The notes: generated from the sequence alone by a model not told the origin. A stretch of DNA of 64,000 nt from Antrihabitans auranticaus (GCF_016481275.1 NZ_JAEMNW010000007.1:1-64000); one strand, 5' to 3'; shown: positions 1-8,433, numbered from the stretch's first letter. Program-made: numbers and translations.

Positions 1-74
1 GTCGACGTCGGCACGCCGTCGCCGACCAACGACCAGTACCGATCGACAACCGACCGCAACCGTGAAAGATGCAC
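1..74 (-). CDS. Possible 5' end of a gene leaving the left edge
   Basis: A minus-strand frame opens with GTG at 74 and stays open for 24 codons to the window edge. An AGGAG ribosome site lies at 85-81, six bases upstream, which is ideal spacing. The visible N-terminus reads VHLSRLRSVVDRYWSLVGDG, which looks like ordinary protein, but I do not recognise a family. The ribosome site lies inside an inverted repeat (75-103). Only the leader and 24 residues can be seen, so this could be a chance frame. No function is proposed. Confidence 0.4.
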   Translation of the reverse strand, partial: MHLSRLRSVVDRYWSLVGDGVPTS

Positions 75-103
75 GCAACACTCCTGAGAAATTTCAGTGT
101 TGC
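75..103. promoter_or_regulatory. Inverted repeat over the ribosome site of the left-edge gene
   Basis: GCAACACT (75-82) and AGTGTTGC (96-103) are perfect 8-base arms with a 13-base spacer. On the minus strand the repeat includes the AGGAG at 85-81 and ends directly before the GTG at 74. It could be a repressor operator or an mRNA hairpin that affects initiation. The sequence does not decide between these. Confidence 0.4.
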
Positions 104-126
104 AATCACTCCCTGAACCCAAGTCG

Positions 127-163
127 GTGCGACTCCCGAGTCGGGGTGCGGCGGGGTGGGGAG
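127..163. repeat. 37-base dispersed repeat, copy 1
   Basis: This stretch matches 11490-11526 with one mismatch in 37 bases. The core is GAGTCGGGGTGCGGCGGGG. It starts a G-rich, gene-poor tract (about 127-290). Both copies are in the same orientation and both lie outside genes. Function unknown; it may belong to a dispersed intergenic family. Confidence 0.75.
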
Positions 164-680
164 GGGGCGCGGTGAGACGGTGCGCGGGTGCGACACAGGC
201 AAGGACGGGGTGCGGGTGGGGACGGGCGCGGGACGGGGGTGCGGCGGGGAGAGTGGGTTTGGGGACTCGCGCGGCGAGGGTAAGCGCGGAAAGGCAACCT
301 GAAGTTGGTTTGCCACACTGGAAACATGAACAACATGAGCAACAAGACGCATATTTAGTCACATTGGTCACATCGATGCGGCATTCCGTGCCCCGAGTCT
401 GCACTGACATCTTCTATCCCAGTGTCCACTCTGATCCCTCTAGTAACACCAGTCCCACGGTTCGATCTTGGTCGCAAACCGGGGCGTGAGCCCTCCTCTG
501 GGCTCGGTCGGATCGATTACACATTTGTAATTCGCCGGGTTTGCCATTCTGCGCCGAGGTTCCTGTGGGTATAAAAAGTCTCAAACGAAATGGTAACTCC
601 TCTGTGAATTACGGCGCTCGATTTGTAGCGTAGGACGCGCAGCAAGATCGAAACCGGCAAAAAGTCGGTCAGAATAAGAA
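164..680. other. Gene-free G-rich leader region
   Basis: I see no convincing gene here. Bases 164-290 are strongly G-biased on the plus strand and open frames through them are compositional artefacts. A GTTT-N17-GGGTAA arrangement lies at 257-283; it resembles a SigF-type promoter but sits in G-rich sequence, so chance is likely. The later part (about 500-680) is less GC-rich and probably holds the promoter of the small peptide gene at 694. Confidence 0.5.
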
Positions 681-693
681 TGGAGATTTATCA

Positions 694-786
694 GTGGGCA
701 GCCTCGAATCAACCGTCGATATCCTCGCAGCTTTCCTGGATTTCCTGGCGGCACTTGGCACAGGATCTTCCGGCGGCTTGTCCTAA
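694..786 (+). CDS. 30-residue amphipathic peptide
   Basis: A GTG-initiated frame of 30 codons with a GGAG ribosome site at 682-685 (8-base spacing), followed 32 bases later by a strong terminator (819-847). The product has an acidic N-terminus (SLESTVD), a hydrophobic/amphipathic helix (ILAAFLDFLAALG) and a Gly/Ser-rich tail (TGSSGG). It has no signal peptide, no Lys/Arg and no Cys. Size and composition recall the very small cell-wall channel peptides PorA/PorH of corynebacteria and phenol-soluble-modulin-like peptides, but I cannot establish homology. The ribosome site, helix periodicity and terminator together support a real gene. Confidence 0.6.
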   Translation: MGSLESTVDILAAFLDFLAALGTGSSGGLS

Positions 787-818
787 TCCCATAGGCGCGC
801 CCGCCTTTCGCGCCACAG

Positions 819-847
819 GGCCGGTCCTCTCTGCGAGGACCGGCCTT
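819..847 (+). terminator. Rho-independent-type terminator of the small peptide gene
   Basis: GGCCGGTCCT (819-828) pairs perfectly with AGGACCGGCC (836-845) across a 7-base loop, followed by TTT. It is placed for the gene ending at 786. From 848 to the TetR promoter at about 1088 I see no gene. Confidence 0.8.
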
Positions 848-1087
848 TCGCGTTTGCGCCTGGCAATACATCGAACCGGGCTTCGGCCGGTCGTATAGGT
901 ACACGCCGCCCGGGCAGCATTCGAATTTCGGATTTCGCGTGCGTAAATGTCGAAACAAGGCCGAACCGCGTAATTCGTAAGCTATCCTCCGCGCAATTTG
1001 ATCGGCGGCGCATTCGGTTGGGTGCAATAGCCGCCCGCGCGGCCGCACCCCCGCCAGGTCACGGTCGTGTAGGCATTTGCTGTCCGG

Positions 1088-1118
1088 TTGCGGGTTTCGG
1101 TGCAGCGTTGGGTACTGT
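1088..1118 (+). promoter_or_regulatory. Likely promoter of a leaderless TetR transcript
   Basis: TTGCGG (1088-1093) and TACTGT (1113-1118) are separated by 19 bases. The -10 ends 8 bases before the ATG at 1127 and no ribosome site precedes that ATG, so the mRNA probably starts at or next to the start codon, as is common in actinobacteria. Confidence 0.45.
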
Positions 1119-1126
1119 CGTCGGCA

Positions 1127-1762
1127 ATGTCACAAGATTCAGTCGGGCGCACCTACGCGGGACAACTGGTCGAGGATCGGCAGAAGGAACGTCGCGCACG
1201 ATTCCTCGAATCCGGCCTCACAGTCTTCGCGCGTGACGGTTACGCCAACAGTTCGGTCGGCGCTATCTGCAAGGATGCCGGTCTGTCCTCGCGCCAGTTC
1301 TACGAAGTCTTCTCCGGCCGCGAGGCCGTACTGACCGAGCTGTTCACCACTATCGACCGCGATTCGCTCGAAGCTGTGGGAAGCGCACTTGCCGAGAACG
1401 CATCGGCAGGCGTTTCCCGCATGATCGAGGCGGGCACGCGCGCCTACATCTCGTCGGTCGGCGCCGATCCGCGCAGGGCGAAGGTGGCGATCGTCGAGGC
1501 CGTCGGTGCGAGCACGCGACTCGAGCAGTACCGCGTCCAGCAACGGACCGTCTGGGGCGCAATGATGGCCAGCGTCGCGGAAGTTGCCGCCACCCAGGGC
1601 AAGATCCCCGCGGGTGACTACCAGATGCGGGTCAGCGCACTGCTCGGCGCGGTCAACTACGTCGTCTACGATTGGAGCATCGCCGAGCCGCGGCCTTCGC
1701 TCGATGACGTCATCAGGGTGCTGACCCGCATTCTCACCGGAGCGATCGGCGCCGTCACCTAG
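1127..1762 (+). CDS. TetR family transcriptional regulator
   Basis: A 211-residue one-component repressor-type regulator. The N-terminal helix-turn-helix covers about residues 20-65 (RARFLESGLTVFARDGYANS, then AICKDAGLSSRQFYEVFSGR), the usual TetR pattern. The helical ligand-binding domain fills the rest, with a poly-TetR-like WSIAEPRPSLDDVIRVLTRI end. I chose the ATG at 1127 because upstream in-frame starts would add non-conserved residues and because a -10 box sits just ahead. The next gene (PPK2, 1821) is in the same direction after 58 bases; whether it is the target is unknown. Confidence 0.9.
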   Translation: MSQDSVGRTYAGQLVEDRQKERRARFLESGLTVFARDGYANSSVGAICKDAGLSSRQFYEVFSGREAVLTELFTTIDRDSLEAVGSALAENASAGVSRMIEAGTRAYISSVGADPRRAKVAIVEAVGASTRLEQYRVQQRTVWGAMMASVAEVAATQGKIPAGDYQMRVSALLGAVNYVVYDWSIAEPRPSLDDVIRVLTRILTGAIGAVT

Positions 1763-1820
1763 CAAGCCGCGTTCATGCGTCGTTCACCGCGTCGTCGCAC
1801 ACGCGGGATAGCTTCGGCCG

Positions 1821-2726
1821 GTGACCGACATCGAATCCCGTACGTGGTTGACGACTGTCGACCTGTTCAACACCGCCGGCTACGTCGTGGATGACGAAGA
1901 CGACGACGATCCCGTGTTGCTGACCCACCCCGAGGGCGTCGTCATCGACACGTGGCGGGAGAACTACCCGTACGACGAGCGAATGGCCCGCACCGAGTAC
2001 GAGATGACGAAGCGGCTACTGCAGATCGAATTGCTGAAACTGCAGAATTGGACCAAGGCAACCGGTCGGCGGATCGTGCTGGTCTTCGAAGGGCGCGACG
2101 CCGCGGGTAAAGGCGGGACTATCAAGCGGTTCATGGAACATCTCAATCCGCGTGGTGCGCAAGTCGTCGCGCTGGAGAAGCCGTCGGTGCGTGAGTCGTC
2201 GCAGTGGTACTTCCAGCGCTATGTCGATCACCTACCGGCAGCCGGCGAGATGGTCTTCTTCGACAGGTCTTGGTACAACCGGGCCGGCGTGGAGCGCGTC
2301 ATGGGCTTCTGTAGCGATGAGCAGCACGCACGCTTCATCAGGCAGGTCCCGCTCTTCGAGCAGATGCTTGTCGACGACGGGGTCGACCTCGTGAAGTTCT
2401 GGTTCTCGGTTTCCCAGCTCGAGCAGCGGACCAGGTTCGCGATTCGGCAGGTCGATCCGGTACGGCAATGGAAGTTGTCGCCGATGGATATCGCGTCCTT
2501 GGACAAGTGGGAGCAGTACACGTCGGCCAAGGAGGAGAACTTCCGGCACACCGATACCGACCACGCGCCCTGGACGGTCGTGAAGAGCAACGACAAGAAG
2601 CGGGCGCGGGTCAACGCGATGCGCCACGTGCTCGGGCTGTTCGATTACGACAACAAGGATGCCGAGATCGTGGGCCACGCAGACCCGCTGATCGTCGGCC
2701 GGGCGCGAGACGTCATCGGGGAGTAG
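1821..2726 (+). CDS. ppk2: PPK2 family polyphosphate kinase
   Basis: 301 residues. The family uses inorganic polyphosphate to phosphorylate nucleotides (NDP to NTP or NMP to NDP) in the cytoplasm. Walker A GRDAAGKGG at residues 91-99, the Walker B/lid segment VFFDRSWYNRAGVERV near 145-160, and the FWFSVSQLEQRTRF helix are diagnostic. Length fits single-domain PPK2 (about 300). Start GTG at 1821. It is the first gene of a tight run with a hydrolase (22-base gap) and a small-molecule kinase. A second, distinct PPK2 lies at 45482-46339. Substrate class (ADP, GDP or AMP) cannot be read from the sequence. Confidence 0.95.
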   Translation: MTDIESRTWLTTVDLFNTAGYVVDDEDDDDPVLLTHPEGVVIDTWRENYPYDERMARTEYEMTKRLLQIELLKLQNWTKATGRRIVLVFEGRDAAGKGGTIKRFMEHLNPRGAQVVALEKPSVRESSQWYFQRYVDHLPAAGEMVFFDRSWYNRAGVERVMGFCSDEQHARFIRQVPLFEQMLVDDGVDLVKFWFSVSQLEQRTRFAIRQVDPVRQWKLSPMDIASLDKWEQYTSAKEENFRHTDTDHAPWTVVKSNDKKRARVNAMRHVLGLFDYDNKDAEIVGHADPLIVGRARDVIGE

Positions 2727-2748
2727 CCGCCGCGGTTACAGTCGACCT

Positions 2749-3609
2749 GTGGAGACGGTACCGATCCAGCTGCCCGACGGCACCACCTCACCGGTGTTGC
2801 TATTCCCGGCCGACGAGGCGCACAGCCACAAGCCATCGCCGGATTCGCCGCGGCCGGTCGTGGTGATCGTTCCCGGTCTCGGGATTCCGGGTGGGTACTA
2901 CGACGTCTTCGCCAAGGAACTCGCCATGCGCGGATTCGACGCTGCCGTCTGCGAGTTGCGTGGACAGGGTGACAGCAGACCGCGGCCGAGCAGTGAAAGC
3001 CGTTACGGCTACCACGAATTGGTGTCGGTCGACCTCCCTGCGATGTTCGAGGTCGTGCGGGAGAGGTTTCCGGAGAGCACGCCCTACCTGCTCGGCCACA
3101 GCATGGGCGGGCAGCTCGGGGTGCTGTATGCGGCACGGATCCGCGGCCGCCTCGGCGGACTGATCCTCGTCGCGTCGGGCACACCGTACTTCCGTGGCTT
3201 CGGCGGCGCGAAGTCGCCGGGCATACTCGTCGGCTCCGCGGCAATGTCGTTGACCGCCAACATAGCCGGGTTCTGGCCGGGCGACCGAATCAACCTTGGC
3301 GGCTTCGGACGGCAGTCGAAAACGCTGATCTCCGACTGGTCGCGACTGGCCAGGACCGGACGGTTCGACCCCGAAGGTGCCGACATCGATTACGAGGAGC
3401 GGATTTCGCGCCTCAAGTTACCGGTTTTGAGCATTTCGATCGAAGGTGACGATGTTGCTCCGGCGTCGTCGGCGACACACCTTGTGGGGAAACTGCCGAA
3501 TTCCGACGTGACGACCTGGCTGCAACCGGAACCGTTGGGACACAACGGATGGATTCGCAAACCAGTGACAACGGTTGACCGCATCACGGCGTGGCTGCAC
3601 GATCGGTGA
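2749..3609 (+). CDS. Alpha/beta-fold hydrolase
   Basis: 286 residues of the serine-hydrolase fold. An oxyanion-loop-like VIVPGLGIPGGYY lies at residues 39-51 and the nucleophile elbow GHSMGG places Ser118. The acid (SIEGDDVAP region) and a C-terminal His (LGHNGW) follow in the expected order, so the triad looks complete. There is no signal peptide, so it is probably cytoplasmic. GTG start at 2749, 22 bases after ppk2; its TGA overlaps the next start by three bases, so the three genes are probably one transcript. Substrate unknown (esterase or lysophospholipase-like). Confidence 0.9.
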   Translation: METVPIQLPDGTTSPVLLFPADEAHSHKPSPDSPRPVVVIVPGLGIPGGYYDVFAKELAMRGFDAAVCELRGQGDSRPRPSSESRYGYHELVSVDLPAMFEVVRERFPESTPYLLGHSMGGQLGVLYAARIRGRLGGLILVASGTPYFRGFGGAKSPGILVGSAAMSLTANIAGFWPGDRINLGGFGRQSKTLISDWSRLARTGRFDPEGADIDYEERISRLKLPVLSISIEGDDVAPASSATHLVGKLPNSDVTTWLQPEPLGHNGWIRKPVTTVDRITAWLHDR

Positions 3610-4487
3610 TCGAACTACCGGCCAACCTCGCCGAAGCAGTGACGGACGACGAGGTGATGCTGCGATGGGTGGCGACTCTGCCCGAACGAATCGCCGAGTC
3701 GGAGGCGCGGTGGTCGCTCGCGATCGAAGCACCGTTTCAGCCGGGCGGCGTCACGGCGTGGGTTGCTCGCGCACGCAATCGAGCGGGTGAGCCGGTCGTT
3801 CTGAAGCTGGGCTGGCGACACGAGGAATCCATGCACGAAGCGGATGCGCTGCGCGCGTGGGATGGGAATGGCGCGGTCCGGCTGCTGGATTCGGCAACGA
3901 CAGACGACACCGCCGCGATGTTGCTCGAAGAATGCCGGCCGGGTACCCCGCTGTCCCACGTGCGTGCGCCCGCCGCGCAGGACGAAGTCATCGCCGGACT
4001 TCTGCAGCGCCTGTGGATCGAGCCCGCAGCCAAATATCCGTTTCGCGAATTGCACAGCATGTGTGCGCTGTGGGCCGACGAGTTCGTCGAAAAGCGGGCG
4101 ACGACCGGCGATATCGGCCTGCCTGACGACATCGTCGAGGCTGGGATTCATGCGCTACGAACGCTGCCCACCACCGATTCGCGGCAAGTCCTGCTCTGCA
4201 CCGATCTCCACGCCGAGAATATCCTTGCCGCAGAACGGGAACCGTGGCTCGCGGTGGATCCCAAGCCGTACATCGGCGACCCCGCCTACGACCCGGTGCA
4301 ATACATGCTCGATGCAACCGAGAGGCTGAGCGCCGATCCGCTGGCCTTCGTTGCGCGCATGGCGAAGTTGCTAGATCTCGATCCGGTTCGGTTGCGGCAC
4401 TGGGTGTTCGCGCGCTGTGTGCAAGAGTGCATCGATACACCCGAGCTCGCAGGCGTCGCCCGCGCGCTCGTCAGGCAGCTCGGCTGA
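3606..4487 (+). CDS. Aminoglycoside/small-molecule O-phosphotransferase family kinase
   Basis: 293 residues resembling the APH(6)/hydroxyurea-kinase type of the protein-kinase-like superfamily. Visible elements: a Lys in PVVLKLGW, an ELHSMCALWADEF helix, the catalytic loop LLCTDLHAENIL (Asp and Asn), and the metal-binding VDPKPYIGDPAYDPVQY. I chose GTG at 3606, which forms a GTGA overlap with the upstream hydrolase stop and suggests translational coupling. Real resistance is not implied; many chromosomal members phosphorylate unknown metabolites. The 3' end overlaps the convergent S9 peptidase gene by 17 bases. Confidence 0.85.
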   Translation: MIELPANLAEAVTDDEVMLRWVATLPERIAESEARWSLAIEAPFQPGGVTAWVARARNRAGEPVVLKLGWRHEESMHEADALRAWDGNGAVRLLDSATTDDTAAMLLEECRPGTPLSHVRAPAAQDEVIAGLLQRLWIEPAAKYPFRELHSMCALWADEFVEKRATTGDIGLPDDIVEAGIHALRTLPTTDSRQVLLCTDLHAENILAAEREPWLAVDPKPYIGDPAYDPVQYMLDATERLSADPLAFVARMAKLLDLDPVRLRHWVFARCVQECIDTPELAGVARALVRQLG

Positions 4488-6489
4488 GGTGTGCCCAGAG
4501 GAACTCGTAGATCAGCGCCGACGCGAACGCGAGTTGTGCGTTGTCAGCCGCCCCGCCGTGGCCACCTTCGATGTTCTCGTAGTACCAGACGTCGTGGCCG
4601 AATTCCTCGAGCCGCGCAGCCATTTTCCGGGCATGACCTGGGTGAACGCGATCGTCACGGGTCGACGTCGTCAGCAGAATCGGCGGGTAGTCGGCAGTTT
4701 CGGACACGTTCTGGTACGGCGAGTGCTCTTTCAGGAACGCCCACTCTGCCGGGTCGTCCGGGTCGCCGTATTCGGCGACCCATGATGCTCCGGCGAGCAG
4801 TAGGTGATAGCGCTGCATGTCGAGCAGCGGGACCTGGCACACCAATGCCCCGAACAACTCCGGGTACTCGGTCAGCATGACGCCCATCAGCAGGCCGCCG
4901 TTGCTGCCGCCGACTGCCCCGAGTTGCTGGGGAGTGGTGATGCCGCGGGCGACGAGGTCCTTCGCGACAGCCGCAAAATCTTCGTACACCTTGTGCCGAC
5001 CGGACTTCTGGGCCTGGGTGTGCCACTCGGGTCCGTATTCGCCGCCGCCGCGGATGTTGGCGGTGACGGAAATGCCGCCCCGCGACAACCAGCCGATGCC
5101 GTTGCCGCCGTTGTAACCCGGCGTCCGGGATATCTCGAATCCACCGTAGCCGCCGAGCAGCGTGGGACCACTTGCTCCGGCCTTGCGGACGACGAAGTAC
5201 GGAACCATTGTGCCGTCGAGTGATTCGGCAAAGAATTGTTCCGTCGAAATGCCGGCAGCATCGAAGTGGTTCGGCTCCTGCTTCAGGACGGTTGCCGGTT
5301 CGCCGATCGTCCCGGCCAGAAGCGTTGTCGGAGTAGTGTATCCGCTGGTCGTCAGCAGGTAGTCGTCTCCGCTCTCGAGTGGGTCCGTACCCGCGACTGC
5401 AGTCGACGCCATCGCTGGTGCATCGCTCAATTCGGTTCGCGACCATTCCCCGGCACCCGGGGTCAGCACGAACAGTTTCGACTGGACGTCCGAAAGCGTC
5501 ACCAGGAGAAGATGATTCTCGGTCCAGCCGTAGTGATGCAGTGAGGTGTGGGCGTCCGGTTCGAAGAGGACTGTGAACTCACGGCTGCCAGTGAGGAACC
5601 CGGCAAAGTCCGTGGCGAGTAGAGCACCTGTCGGATATGTGGTTTCGCCGATTGTCCAGGGTGACTTCGTCCGCACCAGTAACCAATTCTTGTACCAGGA
5701 TTGCGAAGCATCCGTCGGCGTCTCGATCAGTTGCAAGCCGCTGTCGGTACGCAAGTACGTTTCGTGGTTGAAGAAGTCGGTCGACCGGGAAACATAATGA
5801 CGTTCGTAACCCGGCGTGCGGTCGTAGCCCGCGGAGACGGAAATGTCCTCTGCGATACCCTCGTACACGGTCTCGGCGGCTTCGAGTGGCGTTCCGCGGC
5901 GCCATTGTTTTGCGATCCGGGTGTAGCCGGAATCGGTCATGCTGCCTTCGCCGAAATCCGTTCCGACGTAGACGGTATCGATGTCGATCCAGCTGATGTT
6001 GGATTTCGCCTCGGCCAGTACGAATGCATCCTCGGTGACGAAGGTTCTTGTTGCCATATCGAATTCACGGACGACGCCCGCGTCGGCGCCGCCTCTGGAG
6101 AGGCTGATCAGCGCGCGCTCCTGGCTGGGTCGCAGTACGGATGCGCCGTCCCATACCCAATTCTCGTCTTCGGCCTTGGCCAACGCGTCGACGTCGATGA
6201 GCACGTCCCAGGCCGGCGAATCGGTGCGGTACTCGGCCAGCGACGTCCTTCGCCAGATGCCGCGGGGATGGTCGGCGTCACGCCAGAAGTTGTAGAAGAA
6301 TGCGCCCCGCCGGGCCGGCATCGGAATTCGGTCGTCGGTATCGAGCATCGCGCGCAGTCGTGATTCGAGGTCGTGGAAGTCGTCTCCGCTCGCAAACTGC
6401 GCTTTTGTTCGAGAATTGCGCTCGCGGACCCAATCGAGGGCGCCCTCGTCGGTTACTTCTTCCAGCCACAAATACGGGTCTCCGGCCAT
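4471..6489 (-). CDS. Prolyl oligopeptidase family (S9A) serine peptidase
   Basis: 672 residues, normal for cytosolic prolyl oligopeptidase or oligopeptidase B-like enzymes that cleave short peptides. The N-terminus PYLWLEEV is typical, followed by a seven-bladed propeller region to about residue 390 and the hydrolase domain. The triad is complete: Ser529 in GGSNGGLLMG, Asp612 in TRDDRVHPGH, His644 in EGGHGGAADN. No signal peptide. It is transcribed alone, with its 3' end overlapping the kinase gene at 3606-4487. Confidence 0.95.
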   Translation of the reverse strand: MAGDPYLWLEEVTDEGALDWVRERNSRTKAQFASGDDFHDLESRLRAMLDTDDRIPMPARRGAFFYNFWRDADHPRGIWRRTSLAEYRTDSPAWDVLIDVDALAKAEDENWVWDGASVLRPSQERALISLSRGGADAGVVREFDMATRTFVTEDAFVLAEAKSNISWIDIDTVYVGTDFGEGSMTDSGYTRIAKQWRRGTPLEAAETVYEGIAEDISVSAGYDRTPGYERHYVSRSTDFFNHETYLRTDSGLQLIETPTDASQSWYKNWLLVRTKSPWTIGETTYPTGALLATDFAGFLTGSREFTVLFEPDAHTSLHHYGWTENHLLLVTLSDVQSKLFVLTPGAGEWSRTELSDAPAMASTAVAGTDPLESGDDYLLTTSGYTTPTTLLAGTIGEPATVLKQEPNHFDAAGISTEQFFAESLDGTMVPYFVVRKAGASGPTLLGGYGGFEISRTPGYNGGNGIGWLSRGGISVTANIRGGGEYGPEWHTQAQKSGRHKVYEDFAAVAKDLVARGITTPQQLGAVGGSNGGLLMGVMLTEYPELFGALVCQVPLLDMQRYHLLLAGASWVAEYGDPDDPAEWAFLKEHSPYQNVSETADYPPILLTTSTRDDRVHPGHARKMAARLEEFGHDVWYYENIEGGHGGAADNAQLAFASALIYEFLWAHLSRAA

Positions 6490-6579
6490 CCGGCCATTCT
6501 GTCGACCCCGTTATTGCACACACACGGCGGGTACCCGAAATTTCCCCCGGCACCGATTCGTGCTGGGTAACATGCGGAA

Positions 6580-8433
6580 ATGGTCGTCGACGCAGAGTTC
6601 CTGCACGAGATGGCATTCCGCCTGTGTGAAATCCCGGGCATCGTCGGAGTCGTACTCGGTGGCAGTCGAGCACGGGGGGAGGGCACCCCCGCGTCGGATT
6701 ACGACGTCGGCCTCTACTACCGGAGGCCCCTGAATCTCGCGGCGCTCAACGAGCTGGCTCGCGAATACGCGGGTCCTGAAGCGCACGTGACCGATCTGGG
6801 TGAGTGGGGGCCGTGGGTCGACGGCGGGGCCTGGCTCACGATGGACGGCACTGCCGTGGACTGGCTCTACCGCGATATCGACCGGGTCGAGGGGCTCTGG
6901 TCTGCCGTGCAGCAGGGCCGATTCGGGTTCCCCGCTCAGGTCGGGCATCCATTCGGTTTCGCGGATTTCGCATACGTCGGCGAGCTCGCGCTCAGCGTCG
7001 TGCTCGCGGACCCGTCCGGCGAGCTGACGGCGATTCGCGCTGCGGCCCAACACTATCCGCCCGCCCTCGGGGAAGGCCTGGTCCGCCGGCTGCGCGAAGC
7101 GTCGTTCGATATTTTCATCGCGCGCAAGGCGGTGAGCCGGGGCGACGCGACGTTCATCGCGGGTTGCCTCTTTCGGGCGGTCGAAGTCTGCGCGCACGCC
7201 CTGCACGGCCGCGCAGGCCGGTGGCTGATCAACGAGAAGGGCGCGATCACGGCGGCGGGGCGATTGCCGAATGCACCGCACAACTTCGCCGCGCGTGCGC
7301 ATTTCATACTTGGGCACGTCGGTACCTCCCCGGCGGAATTGGGGCGCACGCTGGACGCGGCGGAGGAACTCGTCGAGGAGACGGTTCGCGCCTGTGAGTC
7401 GATCAGGCCGACCGGCGTGATCGTCGGCGCGGAATCGGCAACTGCCAAAGAAGAATCCGCTGAGTCGCTGCCTGATCTTGTGCTCTGGGAACAGCATTCC
7501 TGTCTGCCGCTGAAGACGGTCGTCGATATCGACGAGTTGGCCCGCTACCCGGCAGGGTCCTACGTGTCGGTCAACATCGGGTACTCACCGCAATCGAAGG
7601 CGCAGTCGACCGCACTTGCACACGCGTTCCGGCGAACGGCGCTGTGGGACGGTCGTTTCCGGCCGGTCCAGGTTTTCGACGACCTCGCGGCCGCGCTGGA
7701 AGAGGACGTGATCGCGCTCGCCTTCGACCTGGAGGACTCGGGGCCGCTCGAAGGAGACCTCGGCAACGTCAAGCACTTCTACGATCTCGGGGTTCGGTCC
7801 CTGCTGCCGGCCTACAACTACGCGAACGCGGCAGCGTGTGGCTGCCTGGATTCCGAGGACACAGGTCTGACGGCCTACGGGCGTGATTTGGTCCGGGAGA
7901 TGAACGCCGTCGGAATGACCGTCGACGGATCGCATTGCTCGCGCAAGACGGGTCTCGACATCGCCGAGTGCACCGCGTCGCCGATGATCTACAGCCACTC
8001 GAACTTCGCCGGACTGTGGGACCATCCGCGCAATATCACCGACGACCAAGCCCGCGCCTGCGCCGAGACCGGGGGCGTCATCGGTATCAACGGCGTCGGG
8101 ATCTTTCTCGGTAGCAACGGACCCGACGACCATCGTGAACGACTCGAAGCGATGGCCGACCACATCACCTACGGCATCGAACTCGTCGGCATCGACCACA
8201 TCGGTATCGGTTCGGACTACTCGTTCGACCACATCGATTTCAACGCCGAACTGCTGATCAACCCGCAGGCGTTCTCCGAGGCGTACACAGCGTGGGGGCC
8301 CCTGCAGTGGGTGCCGCCGGAGGACTTGCTGACTCTGCCGGATGTGCTGCGCAGACGGGGTTTCGACGAGGAGACCATCGCAGCGGTCTTCAGCGGCAAC
8401 TTCACTCGCGTCGCGAATCAGGTGTGGCGCTGA
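6580..8433 (+). CDS. Nucleotidyltransferase fused to M19 membrane-dipeptidase domain
   Basis: 617 residues with two unrelated domains. Residues 1-285 are a pol-beta-type nucleotidyltransferase: GGSRARG at 27-33 followed by SDYDVGLYY with Asp40 and Asp42. Residues about 298-617 are an M19 (renal dipeptidase) TIM barrel: DLEDSGPL, GVRSLLPAYNYAN, VDGSHCSRKT, IYSHSNFAGLWDHPRNITDD and GIGSDYSFDH. The M19 N-terminal metal motif, usually H-x-D, reads WEQHSCLPL here (His306, Cys308), so the Asp is missing and activity may differ. The linker (about 285-298) is acidic and carries no stop or frameshift. Such a fusion is unusual. Start ATG at 6580. Confidence 0.88.
   Translation: MVVDAEFLHEMAFRLCEIPGIVGVVLGGSRARGEGTPASDYDVGLYYRRPLNLAALNELAREYAGPEAHVTDLGEWGPWVDGGAWLTMDGTAVDWLYRDIDRVEGLWSAVQQGRFGFPAQVGHPFGFADFAYVGELALSVVLADPSGELTAIRAAAQHYPPALGEGLVRRLREASFDIFIARKAVSRGDATFIAGCLFRAVEVCAHALHGRAGRWLINEKGAITAAGRLPNAPHNFAARAHFILGHVGTSPAELGRTLDAAEELVEETVRACESIRPTGVIVGAESATAKEESAESLPDLVLWEQHSCLPLKTVVDIDELARYPAGSYVSVNIGYSPQSKAQSTALAHAFRRTALWDGRFRPVQVFDDLAAALEEDVIALAFDLEDSGPLEGDLGNVKHFYDLGVRSLLPAYNYANAAACGCLDSEDTGLTAYGRDLVREMNAVGMTVDGSHCSRKTGLDIAECTASPMIYSHSNFAGLWDHPRNITDDQARACAETGGVIGINGVGIFLGSNGPDDHRERLEAMADHITYGIELVGIDHIGIGSDYSFDHIDFNAELLINPQAFSEAYTAWGPLQWVPPEDLLTLPDVLRRRGFDEETIAAVFSGNFTRVANQVWR

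Noticed and set aside
97-489. 130-codon open frame in the G-rich left region
   Set aside because: Composition follows the G-bias and includes the dispersed repeat; no ribosome site.
567-572. GGGTAT as a SigF promoter for the micro-gene
   Set aside because: The nearest GTTT gives a 24-base spacer, too long.
581-1048. 155-codon minus-strand frame
   Set aside because: It runs through the terminator at 819-847 and the micro-gene; no family features.
3606-4487. Acquired aminoglycoside-resistance gene
   Set aside because: Codon use and coupling fit the chromosome; no mobile element nearby; the family is broad, so a resistance role is not supported.
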